This document shows positions 8,572-17,800 of a stretch of 64,000 nt of DNA, piece by piece. The notes beneath the pieces are model-generated. The model was given only the letters and a program-made list of their open reading frames with translations, was not told the DNA's origin and ran no database searches. Source of the DNA: Streptomyces sp. WZ.A104 (lineage in GTDB: Bacteria; Actinomycetota; Actinomycetes; Streptomycetales; Streptomycetaceae); contig NZ_NWVL01000027.1 in assembly GCF_002382885.1 (NCBI RefSeq), forward strand, positions 32,954 to 96,953, written 5' to 3'. The translations under genes were made by a program, and so were the position numbers. Each line of letters begins with the position of its first letter. Position 1 is the first letter of the stretch.

Positions 8572-9237
8572 TCACGCGCTGCGCGGGAAGACCTCGCCCA
8601 GCTCGCGGAAGACCGCGGTGTTCAGCGCGAAGGCCCGCTTGCACTCCTCGATGATGCGCTGCTTCTCCAGGTCGTCCGCGTTCACCGCGTCAAGCAGCTC
8701 GCGGTAACCCCGCTTGAAGGCGGCCGGGTTGGTGATCTGCTCGAAGACGTAGAAGCGCACGCCGTCGCCCTTGCGCTCGAAGCCCCAGGTCTTCTCCGCC
8801 TTGTCGCGGATGATCTGGCCGCCCGAGAGGTCGCCGAGGTAGCGGGTGTAGTGGTGGGCGATGTATCCGGCGGGCCAGGTGCGTGCGCACTCGGCGACCC
8901 GGGCGGCGTACGCGGCGGTGGCGGGCAGCGCCTCCAGGTCCTCGCGCCAGTTCTCCCCGCGCAGGTGCGCGAGGTCGCGTTCCAGCTCGGTGGAGCGCAT
9001 CAGCTCGGGCTGTATGAACGGGCCCGCGACCGGGTCGTCGCGCAGGGCCTCCGCGCCCTCCTCAAGCGCCCGGTACACGAACCACAGCTGCTCGGTGTAG
9101 CGCGTGTACGCGTCCACTCCCAGCCGCCCGCCCAGCAGGTCACCCATGAACGTCGAGGTCTCGGCCTCGGTGTGCTGCTCGTGCGACGCGGTGCGGATGA
9201 GCGTCGAGAAGGGAGTGACGGTGGCGGTTGCGTCCAA
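8572..9237 (-). CDS. Heme oxygenase (biliverdin-producing)
   Basis: Cytosolic enzyme of 221 residues that opens the heme ring to biliverdin, CO and Fe2+, releasing iron from imported heme. The start is TTG at 9237, supported by GGAGG about 8 bases upstream. It aligns by eye with HmuO-type oxygenases: HEQHTEAETSTFM near residues 19-31, where His22 matches the proximal heme ligand; GGRLGVDAYTRYTEQLWFVYRALE; and YLGDLSGGQIIRDK around 136-149, the distal-helix glycine motif. Length fits the family. It is monocistronic, bounded by a terminator and an iron box 111 bases upstream of its start (9348-9365), so it should be iron-repressed together with the heme uptake genes at the left edge. Confidence 0.95.
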   Translation of the reverse strand: MDATATVTPFSTLIRTASHEQHTEAETSTFMGDLLGGRLGVDAYTRYTEQLWFVYRALEEGAEALRDDPVAGPFIQPELMRSTELERDLAHLRGENWREDLEALPATAAYAARVAECARTWPAGYIAHHYTRYLGDLSGGQIIRDKAEKTWGFERKGDGVRFYVFEQITNPAAFKRGYRELLDAVNADDLEKQRIIEECKRAFALNTAVFRELGEVFPRSA

Positions 9238-9347
9238 GGCGGGCCTCCGGGGACCGAGGGGGACGGGAAGTCCAGAAAGAGACGGAAATATCGGCAGGCG
9301 GCCGCCGCGAGGGTGCGGCGGCGCGCGCCGGTACGCTCGATCCTCCT

Positions 9348-9365
9348 ACTTAGGTTTACCTAAGT
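9348..9365. promoter_or_regulatory. Iron box upstream of heme oxygenase
   Basis: ACTTAGGTTTACCTAAGT has two perfect 8-base arms (ACTTAGGT / ACCTAAGT) around TT, a classic actinobacterial iron box. It lies 111 bases upstream of the heme oxygenase start, in the 206-base gap before map. Confidence 0.85.
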
Positions 9366-9443
9366 CAACTGGTTCCCGACTGCTTGTCGGTAAAAAACTA
9401 CGCCCCGAAGGCCGGAAATGGGTGCTTAACGGTTTTTGGGTGA

Positions 9444-10301
9444 TTACGGGAGGGTGAGGATCTCCGCCCCGGTCTCCGTGACGACCAGCGTGTGCTCGAA
9501 CTGGGCCGTCCGCTTCCGGTCCTTCGTCACCACGGTCCAGCCGTCCTCCCACATGTCGTACTCGTGGGTGCCCAGCGTCAGCATCGGCTCGATGGTGAAC
9601 GTCATCCCGGGCTGCATCACCGTGGTCGCGTGCGGGCTGTCGTAGTGCGGGATGATCAGACCGGAGTGGAACGAGGAGTTGATCCCGTGCCCGGTGAAGT
9701 CGCGCACCACTCCGTACCCGAACCGCTTCGCGTACGACTCGATGACCCGGCCGATGACGTTGATCTGCCGCCCCGGCCTGACCGCCTTGATGGCCCGGTT
9801 CAGCGACTCCCGGGTGCGCTCGACGAGCAGCCGGGACTCCTCGTCGACCTCGCCGCAGAGGTAGGTGGCGTTGTTGTCGCCGTGCACCCCGTTGATGTAC
9901 GCGGTGACGTCCAGGTTCACGATGTCCCCGTCGCGCAGCACGGTGGAGTCGGGGATGCCGTGGCAGATGACCTCGTTGAGGGAGCTGCACAGCGACTTCG
10001 GGAAGCCCCGGTAGCCGAGCGTCGAGGGGTACGCGCCATGATCGATCATGAACTCGTGCGCGACCCGGTCGAGCTCGTCCGTGGTGACGCCCGGGGCGAT
10101 GTGCTTGGCGGCCTCCTCCATGGCCTGCGCGGCGATACGGCCCGCGATGCGCATCCGCTCCACGGTATCGGCGTCCTGGATCTCCGGGCCGGTGTACGGC
10201 GTCGGGGCCGGCTTCCCCACGTACTCGGGGCGCCGGATGTTTCCGGGTACGGAACGGACGGGAGTGATCTCCCCTGGTACGAGAAGCGACTGGCCAGACA
10301 T
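9444..10301 (-). CDS. map: Methionine aminopeptidase, type I
   Basis: Removes the N-terminal methionine from nascent proteins in the cytosol; 285 residues. ATG 10301 (MSGQSLLVPGEITP) is chosen because this N-terminus is typical of the streptomycete protein; the open frame extends further but without family similarity. The type I fold is complete: the metal-binding residues sit in VNLDVTAYINGVHGDNNAT (two Asp), FTGHGINSSFH (His), FTIEPMLTLG (Glu) and QFEHTLVVTETG (Glu). Substrate-binding His lies in NEVICHGIPD. The N-terminal extension of about 40 residues resembles other actinobacterial MetAP1 enzymes. Streptomycetes usually carry two or more map genes, so this need not be essential alone. 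Confidence 0.95.
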   Translation of the reverse strand: MSGQSLLVPGEITPVRSVPGNIRRPEYVGKPAPTPYTGPEIQDADTVERMRIAGRIAAQAMEEAAKHIAPGVTTDELDRVAHEFMIDHGAYPSTLGYRGFPKSLCSSLNEVICHGIPDSTVLRDGDIVNLDVTAYINGVHGDNNATYLCGEVDEESRLLVERTRESLNRAIKAVRPGRQINVIGRVIESYAKRFGYGVVRDFTGHGINSSFHSGLIIPHYDSPHATTVMQPGMTFTIEPMLTLGTHEYDMWEDGWTVVTKDRKRTAQFEHTLVVTETGAEILTLP

Positions 10302-10359
10302 GCCAGCGAGTCTAACCAGCGGCTCCGGGGCACCATGGCGATAAGGAAAGGAGCCGTCG

Positions 10360-10617
10360 ATGGCCCTGTTCAAGAAGCGCACGGTCGGCAAACCGGGCGA
10401 GTGGTACTACTGCCTCCAGCACAAGAAGGTCGAGGAAGGCCCGGAGTGCCCGGCGCTGAACCGGTTCGGCCCCTACACCTCCCGCGAGGCGGCCCAGCAC
10501 GCAATGGACACGGCGCGCGAACGGAACCTCCAGTGGGAGACGGACCCGAAGTGGCACGACGAGGACAGGGGCACATCAAGCCCGTCCGGCGAGAACCCCA
10601 GCACGTCCGGCGACTGA
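10360..10617 (+). CDS. Small conserved protein, SPOR-like pattern
   Basis: Conserved streptomycete protein of 85 residues with no assigned function. ATG 10360 has an excellent site (GGAAAGGAG) 8 bases upstream. It reads as a compact, soluble fold (GEWYYCLQHKKVEEGPECP, then RFGPYTSREAAQHAMDTARERN). The pattern F-G-P-Y-x-S/T-R-E-x-A resembles the end of SPOR-like or other small beta-alpha domains that such proteins are sometimes assigned to. The C-terminal 20 residues are Ser/Gly-rich and likely disordered. It is divergent from map, sharing a 58-base intergenic region. Confidence 0.75.
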   Translation: MALFKKRTVGKPGEWYYCLQHKKVEEGPECPALNRFGPYTSREAAQHAMDTARERNLQWETDPKWHDEDRGTSSPSGENPSTSGD

Positions 10618-10645
10618 GGAGCGGGGTACGGAGCGGAGCCCCGGA

Positions 10646-11968
10646 TCACCCCTCCACCCGGGCCTCCCGCCTCCGTACCGCGTCCTCGTCCGTCTCCGAG
10701 TCGTACCGCACCAGCTTCGGCAGCGCGGCGGTCAGCAGCGCCACCGACGCCACACACGCCACCCCGCCGGTCCAGATCGCCGACCGGGTCCCGGTCCAGC
10801 CCGCCATCGCCCCGGCCCGCACCTGCCCCAGTTGCGGGCCGATGCTGTACGAGAGCACCTCGATGCCCGCGAGTCGGCCCCGCAGCTCCTCCGGGATGGT
10901 CTGGTTCCAGATCGTCGCGCGCCCCAGCCCGCTCAGCATGTCGCCCGCCCCCGCGACGGCGAGGCACAGCAGCACCACCCACACGCTGGAGAACCAGCCC
11001 GCCGCGGCGATCGCCAGCCCCCACGCCGTCGCCCCGAACACCACGAACAGCCCGTGCCTGCGCACCCGGGACGTCCAGCCGCTGGTGAGCCCCAGCACCA
11101 GCGAGCCGACCGAGCCCGCCGCGTACATCAGGCCCAGCGACCACTCGGCGTCCAGCTCGTCCGCCAGGAACGGGAAGATCGTGTTCGGGAAGGCGAAGAA
11201 CATCGCCGCCAGGTCGATCGCGTACGTCCCCAGCAGCACCGGCCGGCTCCAGGCGTACCGCGCCCCCTCCACGATCCCGCGCAGCGACGGCTTCGCCGCG
11301 TCCCCGGCGGGCGGCGCCGGGGCCAGGCGCAGGCAGAGCACGACGGAGACGGCGAACGTGCCCACCGTCACCGCGTACGCCGTGCCGTGACCGGCGTACG
11401 CCACCACCAGACCGGCCAGCGCCGGGCCCGCGATCGCCCCGATCTGCCAGCGCAGCGAGTTCAGCGCGGCCGCCGCCGTCTGCTGGGCGTGCGGCACGAT
11501 CCGGGCCATCAGCGAGTCCAGCGCGGGCCGCTGGAGCCCGGCCAGCGCCGACACCCCGCCCGCCACCACGTAAAGCGGCCACAGCAACGGCTCCGGCAGC
11601 AGGGCGTTCACCAGCAGGACCGCCGCGAGCACACCGAGCCCGGCCTCGGTCAGCAGGATCACCCGGCGCCGGTCCACCGAGTCCGCGAGCGCCCCGCCGT
11701 ACAGCCCGAAGACCACCAGCGGCACCAGCTCCACCGCGCCCATCGCCCCGACCGCGAGCGGCGAGCCGGTGAGGTCCTTGATCTGGAGCGGCAGCGCGAT
11801 CAGCGCCATGAAGCTGCCGAAGTACGTGATCAGCCCCTGGACCCACAGCAGCCGGAAGTCAGCCGAGGACCGCCACGGCGAGAGGTCCGGCAGCAGCGCG
11901 CGGAGCCGCGCCGACGGCGGCGATGAGGGGGAGTCCGGGGAGGAGGGGGAAGGCGGTGCTGAGGTCAC
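10646..11968 (-). CDS. MFS transporter (EntS/MFS_3-like exporter)
   Basis: Twelve-helix major facilitator of 440 residues in the plasma membrane. The GTG start at 11968 has no strong ribosome binding site. Family signs are LLWVQGLITYFGSFMALIALPLQIKDLTGSPLAVG in helix 1 and GGALADSVDRRRVIL (motif A, G-x-x-x-D-x-x-x-R-R) around residues 75-90. A second half-motif GLLAGIEVLSYSIGP-type segment lies late in the protein. The N-terminus is a Ser/Pro-rich cytoplasmic tail. The MFS_3 group contains exporters of siderophores and drugs; no substrate can be read from the context, which is housekeeping. Confidence 0.88.
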   Translation of the reverse strand: MTSAPPSPSSPDSPSSPPSARLRALLPDLSPWRSSADFRLLWVQGLITYFGSFMALIALPLQIKDLTGSPLAVGAMGAVELVPLVVFGLYGGALADSVDRRRVILLTEAGLGVLAAVLLVNALLPEPLLWPLYVVAGGVSALAGLQRPALDSLMARIVPHAQQTAAAALNSLRWQIGAIAGPALAGLVVAYAGHGTAYAVTVGTFAVSVVLCLRLAPAPPAGDAAKPSLRGIVEGARYAWSRPVLLGTYAIDLAAMFFAFPNTIFPFLADELDAEWSLGLMYAAGSVGSLVLGLTSGWTSRVRRHGLFVVFGATAWGLAIAAAGWFSSVWVVLLCLAVAGAGDMLSGLGRATIWNQTIPEELRGRLAGIEVLSYSIGPQLGQVRAGAMAGWTGTRSAIWTGGVACVASVALLTAALPKLVRYDSETDEDAVRRREARVEG

Positions 11969-12152
11969 GAGGGGCCATGTTCGGTACTGCCGGGTGCCCG
12001 AAGCAACCGGATTTCGGGGTGAGCGGTCCGGGGTGCCCCGAAACCGGTGGCCGGTCCGGGGTGGAACGCATCTCCGGGCAGGCGGCCCGAGCGGCCCCGA
12101 ATCTCCGGGCAGCCGTGCCGTGGCGTCCGCCGGCGGGCAGCCGCGGCGCGCG

Positions 12153-12758
12153 CTACCAGCCGGCGGGCGGCGGCTGGGTCAGCTGGTCGGCGAGCCGGGC
12201 GAGCCGGTCCCGGAAGGTGCGGCGGCCGCGCGCCGGAGGCGCCCCGTTCTCCCCGGCGGCCGCGCTGACCAGGTGCTGCACGAGGTCCAGGTCCACATCG
12301 TCGGTCCCGCCGACCGCCAGCGACTCGTGCGCCAGGGAGCCGACCTCCGGATCGCCGCCGTCCAGGGTGAGCACCCGCGCCCCGGCCCGCCGCGCGTCGT
12401 GCACCCGCTCCAGCAGCCCGCTCTCCGGCCGCTCCGGCGCGACCAGCAACAGCGTCTCGCGCCGGCCCGCCGCCTCGATCCGGCCGAGGCCCACGGCCAG
12501 ATGCGCCGGATCACCGGGCGCCACCCGGTGCCGTACGAGCGTGGGCACCAGCTCCGGCAGCCCCGACCACGCGGACTCGTCGGTCAGATGGGCCGCCAGA
12601 TGCCACGGCTCGTACCGCTCCGTCCCCACCAGCAGCAGCAGCCCGCCGCCCTGCGGGAGGACGGACGCGCGCAGGGCCAGCGCGAACCGGCGGGCGGAGT
12701 CCGGCCACCCGGTCCCGGCCAGTACGTCACGGAGCAGGGCGACACGTACGGCATCCAT
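12153..12758 (-). CDS. Conserved hypothetical protein, possibly SIS-like fold
   Basis: Protein of 201 residues starting at ATG 12758 (MDAVRVALLRDVL); the longer open frame upstream is Pro/Arg/Gly-rich and unconvincing. No recognised catalytic motif. The middle segment (RRETLLLVAPERPESGLLERVHDARRAG-type pattern, then ARVLTLDGGD and SLAHESLAV) runs as beta-strand, helix, strand in the order seen in sugar-isomerase (SIS) domains. This is only a pattern impression. It is divergent from npdG across 140 bases; the conserved neighbour may or may not be meaningful. Confidence 0.65.
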   Translation of the reverse strand: MDAVRVALLRDVLAGTGWPDSARRFALALRASVLPQGGGLLLLVGTERYEPWHLAAHLTDESAWSGLPELVPTLVRHRVAPGDPAHLAVGLGRIEAAGRRETLLLVAPERPESGLLERVHDARRAGARVLTLDGGDPEVGSLAHESLAVGGTDDVDLDLVQHLVSAAAGENGAPPARGRRTFRDRLARLADQLTQPPPAGW

Positions 12759-12885
12759 GGCCCGGCATCCTGCCCCGCGCCCAGCCCCGGCCGGGCCCGT
12801 CGCCCTGCCCCTCACCCGAACGGGGGACCGGGTGCTGAGCGGGACCGCCTGCCCGGGGGGCGGCCGCACGGACCCTACCTGGCAG

Positions 12886-12891
12886 TAGGGT
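12886..12891 (+). promoter_or_regulatory. Likely -10 box giving a leaderless npdG transcript
   Basis: TAGGGT fits the HrdB-type -10 and ends 7 bases before the ATG at 12899. No Shine-Dalgarno sequence is present, so the mRNA probably starts at or next to the start codon. Confidence 0.5.
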
Positions 12892-12898
12892 CGGCCCC

Positions 12899-13609
12899 AT
12901 GACTACACAGGACAGCGGCAGCGCGCCCAAGCCCCCCGTCAAGGACCCCTGGGACCTTCCCGACGTCTCCGGCCTGAGCGTCGGCGTGCTCGGCGGGACC
13001 GGCCCGCAGGGGCGCGGTCTCGCCTACCGGCTCGCCCGCGCCGGACAGCGGGTCACCCTCGGCTCCCGGGACGCGGCGCGGGCCGAACAGGCGGCGGCCG
13101 AGCTGGGCTTCGGCGTCGAGGGCGCGGACAACGCGGAGTGCGCCCGGCGCAGCGACATCGTGATCGTCGCGGTGCCGTGGGACGGTCACGCCAAGACGCT
13201 GGAGTCCCTGCGCGGGGAGCTCGCGGGCAAGCTCGTGATCGACTGCGTCAACCCCCTCGGCTTCGACAAGAAGGGCGCCTACGCCCTCAAGCCTGAGGAG
13301 GGCAGCGCCGCCGAGCAGGCCGCCGCCCTGCTGCCGGACTCCCGGGTCACCGCGGCCTTCCACCACCTCTCCGCGGTGCTGCTCCAGGACGAGTCCATCG
13401 AGGAGATCGACACCGACGTGCTGGTCCTGGGCGAGGTGCGCGCCGACACGGACATCGTGCAGGCGCTGGCGGGCCGCATCCCCGGGATGCGCGGCATCTT
13501 CGCGGGCCGGCTGCGCAACGCCCACCAGGTCGAGTCGCTGGTGGCCAACCTGATCTCGGTCAACCGCCGCTACAAGGCGCACGCCGGGCTCCGCACCACC
13601 GACGTCTGA
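12899..13609 (+). CDS. npdG: NADPH-dependent F420 reductase
   Basis: Cytosolic oxidoreductase of 236 residues that transfers hydride between NADP(H) and coenzyme F420. ATG 12899 is probably read from a leaderless mRNA. The Rossmann motif GVLGGTGPQGRG (about 29-40) and TLGSRDAARA, which binds the NADP 2'-phosphate, are both present. Also visible are the DIVIVAVPWDGH and VIDCVNPLGF strands, and a late AFHHLSAVLL segment that lines the F420 pocket in this family. A 20-residue Pro/Lys-rich N-terminal extension is common in actinobacteria. F420 is used by streptomycetes in secondary metabolism and redox balance; no F420 biosynthesis gene lies nearby. Confidence 0.92.
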   Translation: MTTQDSGSAPKPPVKDPWDLPDVSGLSVGVLGGTGPQGRGLAYRLARAGQRVTLGSRDAARAEQAAAELGFGVEGADNAECARRSDIVIVAVPWDGHAKTLESLRGELAGKLVIDCVNPLGFDKKGAYALKPEEGSAAEQAAALLPDSRVTAAFHHLSAVLLQDESIEEIDTDVLVLGEVRADTDIVQALAGRIPGMRGIFAGRLRNAHQVESLVANLISVNRRYKAHAGLRTTDV

Positions 13610-13715
13610 CGTCACCCACGCCCCGGCATCCGGAGGTCCGGGCCCCAGGCGGGGCACAACGGGGCATGGGGGACACTGGACGGGACCGTGACCGTTCCCG
13701 ACAGGAGCCGCCCCC

Positions 13716-13898
13716 ATGCCCCGCCTCGCTCTCCTCGCCCTCGCCGTCTGCGTCCTCGCCGTCGCGGCGGCCGTGATCTCCTTCGTCCAGGGCAGCCTGC
13801 TCGGGATCATCTGGGTGCTGATCGCGGGGCTGTCGTCGAACATGGTCTGGTTCTACGTGCGCAAGCACCGCATGACCGCTTCCGAAGCCGCTCGCTGA
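13716..13898 (+). CDS. Small membrane protein, unknown function
   Basis: Sixty-residue protein with ATG 13716 and a good site (CAGGAG) 8 bases upstream. It is almost wholly two hydrophobic helices (LALLALAVCVLAVAAAVISFV and GIIWVLIAGLSSNMVWFYV) and a short basic tail VRKHRMTASEAAR, predicted to be cytoplasmic. It lies downstream of npdG and converges on the M50 protease gene. Function unknown. Confidence 0.7.
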   Translation: MPRLALLALAVCVLAVAAAVISFVQGSLLGIIWVLIAGLSSNMVWFYVRKHRMTASEAAR

Positions 13899-13902
13899 CC
13901 CG

Positions 13903-14709
13903 TCACCCCACCGAGCAGGCCGGGTCCTGCTCGTCGAAGAACGCCTTCCAGAAGCGATAGGTGTCCAGGCCGCAGTAGCGCTGGACCTCGTCGACCCCCA
14001 GGGCCCGCAGCAGCGCGTCGATCCCGTCGAAGAACGCGATGTTCACGCCGGGAATCCACAGGACGGCGAACACCGCGATCAGCCCGAACGGCGCGATCGG
14101 CTCCACCTGGCGGCGGATCCGGTACGAGAGCCAGGGCTCGATCACCCCGTAGCCGTCCAGCCCCGGGATCGGCAGGAAATTCAGGATCGCCGCCGTCACC
14201 TGGAGCATGGCCAGGAACGCCAGCGCGTACTGGAAGGCGAGCGGCACTCCGTCGAGCGCGTCCAGCCAGAACGGGGCGGTGCACACGATCGCGAACGCCA
14301 CGTTCGTCAGCGGGCCCGCCGCCGAGATCAGGCTGTGTCTCCACCGGCCGCGGATGCGGGCCCGCTCGATGTAGACCGCGCCGCCCGGCAGCCCGATCCC
14401 GCCCATGATCACGAAGAGGACGGGCAGCACGATGCTGAGCAGCGCGTGCGTGTACGTGAGCGGGTTGAGCGTCAGATAGCCCTTCGACCCGACCGAGAGA
14501 TCCCCGCTGTGCAGTGCGGTGCGGGCGTGCGCGTACTCGTGCAGACAGAGCGAGACGATCCAGGCTCCGGTGACGAACAGGAAGACCGCGAAGCCCGTGG
14601 CGTCCGCGAAACCCGTCCACACCGCCCAGCCCGCGATGGCGGTTACGGCGGCGATGCCGAGGAAGACCGGGCTGATCCTCCGGTCGCCACGGGTGGCTGC
14701 GGTGGTCAT
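13903..14709 (-). CDS. Site-2 protease family (M50) membrane metalloprotease
   Basis: Intramembrane zinc metalloprotease of 268 residues. ATG 14709 has CAGGAG about 9 bases upstream and is preferred to GTG 14769. The zinc site HEYAH (residues 57-61) lies in the second hydrophobic segment. The partner motif NFLPIPGLDG, carrying the third ligand Asp, lies in a later helix. Six or so membrane segments, no PDZ or CBS domain, so it belongs to the small stand-alone M50B-like group found widely in actinobacteria. Substrates of this subgroup are not known. It is divergent from the SARP-type regulator; a functional link is possible but not shown. Confidence 0.88.
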   Translation of the reverse strand: MTTAATRGDRRISPVFLGIAAVTAIAGWAVWTGFADATGFAVFLFVTGAWIVSLCLHEYAHARTALHSGDLSVGSKGYLTLNPLTYTHALLSIVLPVLFVIMGGIGLPGGAVYIERARIRGRWRHSLISAAGPLTNVAFAIVCTAPFWLDALDGVPLAFQYALAFLAMLQVTAAILNFLPIPGLDGYGVIEPWLSYRIRRQVEPIAPFGLIAVFAVLWIPGVNIAFFDGIDALLRALGVDEVQRYCGLDTYRFWKAFFDEQDPACSVG

Positions 14710-14861
14710 CGGCACACACTCCTGGAGCGGGGGACTGGAGGGCTGAGGCTGGGCGGCGACGGCGGTCACGGCAGTGGCCGACAGGGCGGGAACGTCGGGG
14801 AACGGTGCCGGAGTTCCACCCTGTCAACGCCGTGCCCCGGTCGGTCACGGACAATGGGCCC

Positions 14862-17800
14862 GTGCGCTACTGCATCCTCGGCACCACCCGGGCACTCCGC
14901 GACGACGGTACGGCCGTCACCCTCGGCGGGGCGCGGCTGCGCGCGCTGCTGACCGTCCTCGCGCTGCGCCCCGGGCGTACCGTGCCCGCCGGGGTCCTCG
15001 TCGACGAGGTGTGGGACGGCGACCCGCCCGCCGATGCGACCGGCGCCCTCCAGGCCCTGGTCGGGCGGCTCAGGCGGGTGCTCGGCCGGAGCGCCGTCGA
15101 GTCGGTGGCGAGCGGATACCGGCTCGCCGCCGAGCCGGACGCCGTGGACCTGCACCGTTTCGAGCGGCTGGCGGGGGAGGGGAGCCGGGCGCTGGAGCAG
15201 GGCGACACGGCCAGGGCCGTCACCGTCCTCGACGAGGCCCTCGCGCTCTGGGCCGGGCCCCCGCTCGCCGACCTGCCCGACCGTACGGCGCCCGCCTCCC
15301 GCCTGGAGTCCCGCAGGCTCGGCGCCCGTCGGGCCCGGCTGGAGGCGCTGCGCGTGCTCGGGCGGGCGGACGAGGCCCTGTGGGAGCTGACCGCGCTCTG
15401 CGCCTCCCACCCGCTCGACGAACCGCTCCAGGCACTGCGCATCAGGGCCCTGCGGGACGCCGGACGCACGGCCGAGGCGCTGGCGGCGTACGACGAGGTG
15501 CGCACCGCGATCGCCGAGCGCCTCGGCACCGACCCCGGGCCCGAACTGCGCGGCCTGTACGGAGAACTCCTCCGCCAGGGACCGGCCGCACCCGCCCCGG
15601 AGCCCGCGTCGGCCTCCGAGGGGACGCCCGCGGCCCGGCAACGGCCCGCCCCGGAAAGCCCGTCGCCCCCGCATGGGAACCTCCGCGCCCGGCTCACCAG
15701 CTTCGTCGGACGCGACCTCGACATCGCCGCCCTCCGTGAGGACCTCACCCGCACCCGGCTCGTCACCCTCCTCGGCCCCGGCGGCGCGGGCAAGACCCGG
15801 CTGTCCCAGGAGACCGCGGAGGCGGCCGCCGAGGCCTGGCCCGACGGCGTCTGGCTCGCGGAGCTGGCCCCCGTAGACGATCCGGACGCCGTGCCCGAGG
15901 CCGTACTCGGCGCGCTCGGGGCCCGCGAGACCGTGCTGCGCGGGGCCGGGGCCGGGGAGCTGCGCGCCGTCGACCGCACCGGCGACGACCCCCTCGTACG
16001 CCTCACCGAACACTGCGCCCCGCGCCGGATGCTGCTGCTCCTGGACAACTGTGAGCACGTCATCGGCGCGGCGGCCGCCCTCGCCGACCATCTGCTGGCC
16101 CACTGCCCCCGGCTCACCGTCCTCGCGACCAGCCGCGAACCCCTCGGCGTACCGGGCGAGTTCGTCCGTCCCGTCGAACCGCTGCCCGACCCGATGGCGC
16201 TGCGGCTGCTCGCCGAGCGCGGGGCCGCCGCCCGCCCCGGCTTCCGTACCGACGCGGACGAGGCGACCGCGGCCGCCTGCGCCGAGATCTGCCGTCGGCT
16301 CGACGGGCTGCCGCTCGCCATCGAACTGGCCGCGGCCCGCCTGCGGATGCTCACCCCGCGCCAGATCGCCGACCGGCTGGACGACCGCTTCCGCCTCCTC
16401 ACCAACGGCAGCCGGACCGTGCTGCCCCGCCAGCAGACCCTGCGCGCGGTCGTCGACTGGTCCTGGGAGCTGCTGGACGGGGCCGAACGGGCCGTCCTGC
16501 GCCGCCTCGCCGTCTTCGCGGGCGGCTGCTCGCTCGCCGCCGCCGAGGAGGTCTGCTCCCTGCCCGCCCCGGACGACGGTGTCGCCGTCGGCTCCCTCGA
16601 CGTCGCCGCCCTGCTCGGCTCCCTGGTCGACAAGTCCCTCGTCGTCGCCGCGCCCGGCGAGGACGCGGAGATGCGCTACCGGCTGCTGGAGACCGTCGGG
16701 GAGTACGCCGCCGAGCGGCTGGCGGAGGCGGGCGAGCGGGACGCCGTCGAGCGGCGCCACCTGGTCCACTACCGGGAGTTCGCCCGCACCACCGGACCGA
16801 AGCTGCGCGGCACCGGCCAGCGGGAGGCCACCGGGCTCTTCCGTCGCGAGTACGAGAACCTGCGCACCGCCCTCCGGCACGCGGTCGCGGCCCGCGAGGA
16901 GGAGGAGGGACTCTGCATCGTCCTCTCGATGGCCTGGTACTGGCTGATGCACGAACTGAACGCCGACGCCCGCCAGTGGTCCGGGGCGGTGGCCGCTCTC
17001 GGCCCCGACCCGTTCGCCCCGCCCGGCGTCCAGGCGCCCTCCCTGCTGGAGCGGACCACCGACCGGCCGCCGCCCTGGGAACCGGAGCAGGTCGAGGAGG
17101 CGCGGCGCGGGGCGGGGCTGATCCGGATGGTCAGCATGGACCGCGCGATGGACGAGTGGCTCACCCCGCAGGGCCAGGAGCGGATGCGGATCATCGCCCG
17201 CACCTACCGGGCCGGGCAGCCCCAGGCCTGCCGTACACCCGGTGCGCTCTGGATGTTCGCGGTCCTGCTCACCGGCGAGGCCGACGAGATGCGGGAGGTG
17301 ATGGACGAGACGGTCCGGTCCTCCCGCGAGTTCGCCTACGAATGGGAGCTGGGCGCCGCGCTGGACATCCGCGCCAAGGTACTGGCCAACCGCCCCGACT
17401 GGGCGGGCGAGGCGCTGGCCGACGCCGACGAGAGCCTGGAGATCTTCGTCCGGCTCGGCGACGACTGGGGTGCGGCCGAATCGCTGTCCTCCCGGGGGGA
17501 GGCGAACGAGGGCAAGGGCCGGTTCGCCGAGGCCGCCGCCGACTATCTGGCCGCGATCGACTACGCACGGGCGCTCGGCGCCCACGCCCAGGTGGCCGTG
17601 TTGCGAGCCCGGTACGCCGGGGCCCTCGCCGAACTCGGCCGCTTCGACGAGGCCGAGGCCGTCCTGCGCGATGTCGTCGACGGCGGCAGGTTCGCCGGGC
17701 ACCAGGCGATGCCGACCGCCCGGCTGCATCTGGGGTTCCTGTACGGCCGCGTGGGCCGGGTGGCCGAGGCACGGGAGCAGATCGTCCTGCTGCGTGATGA

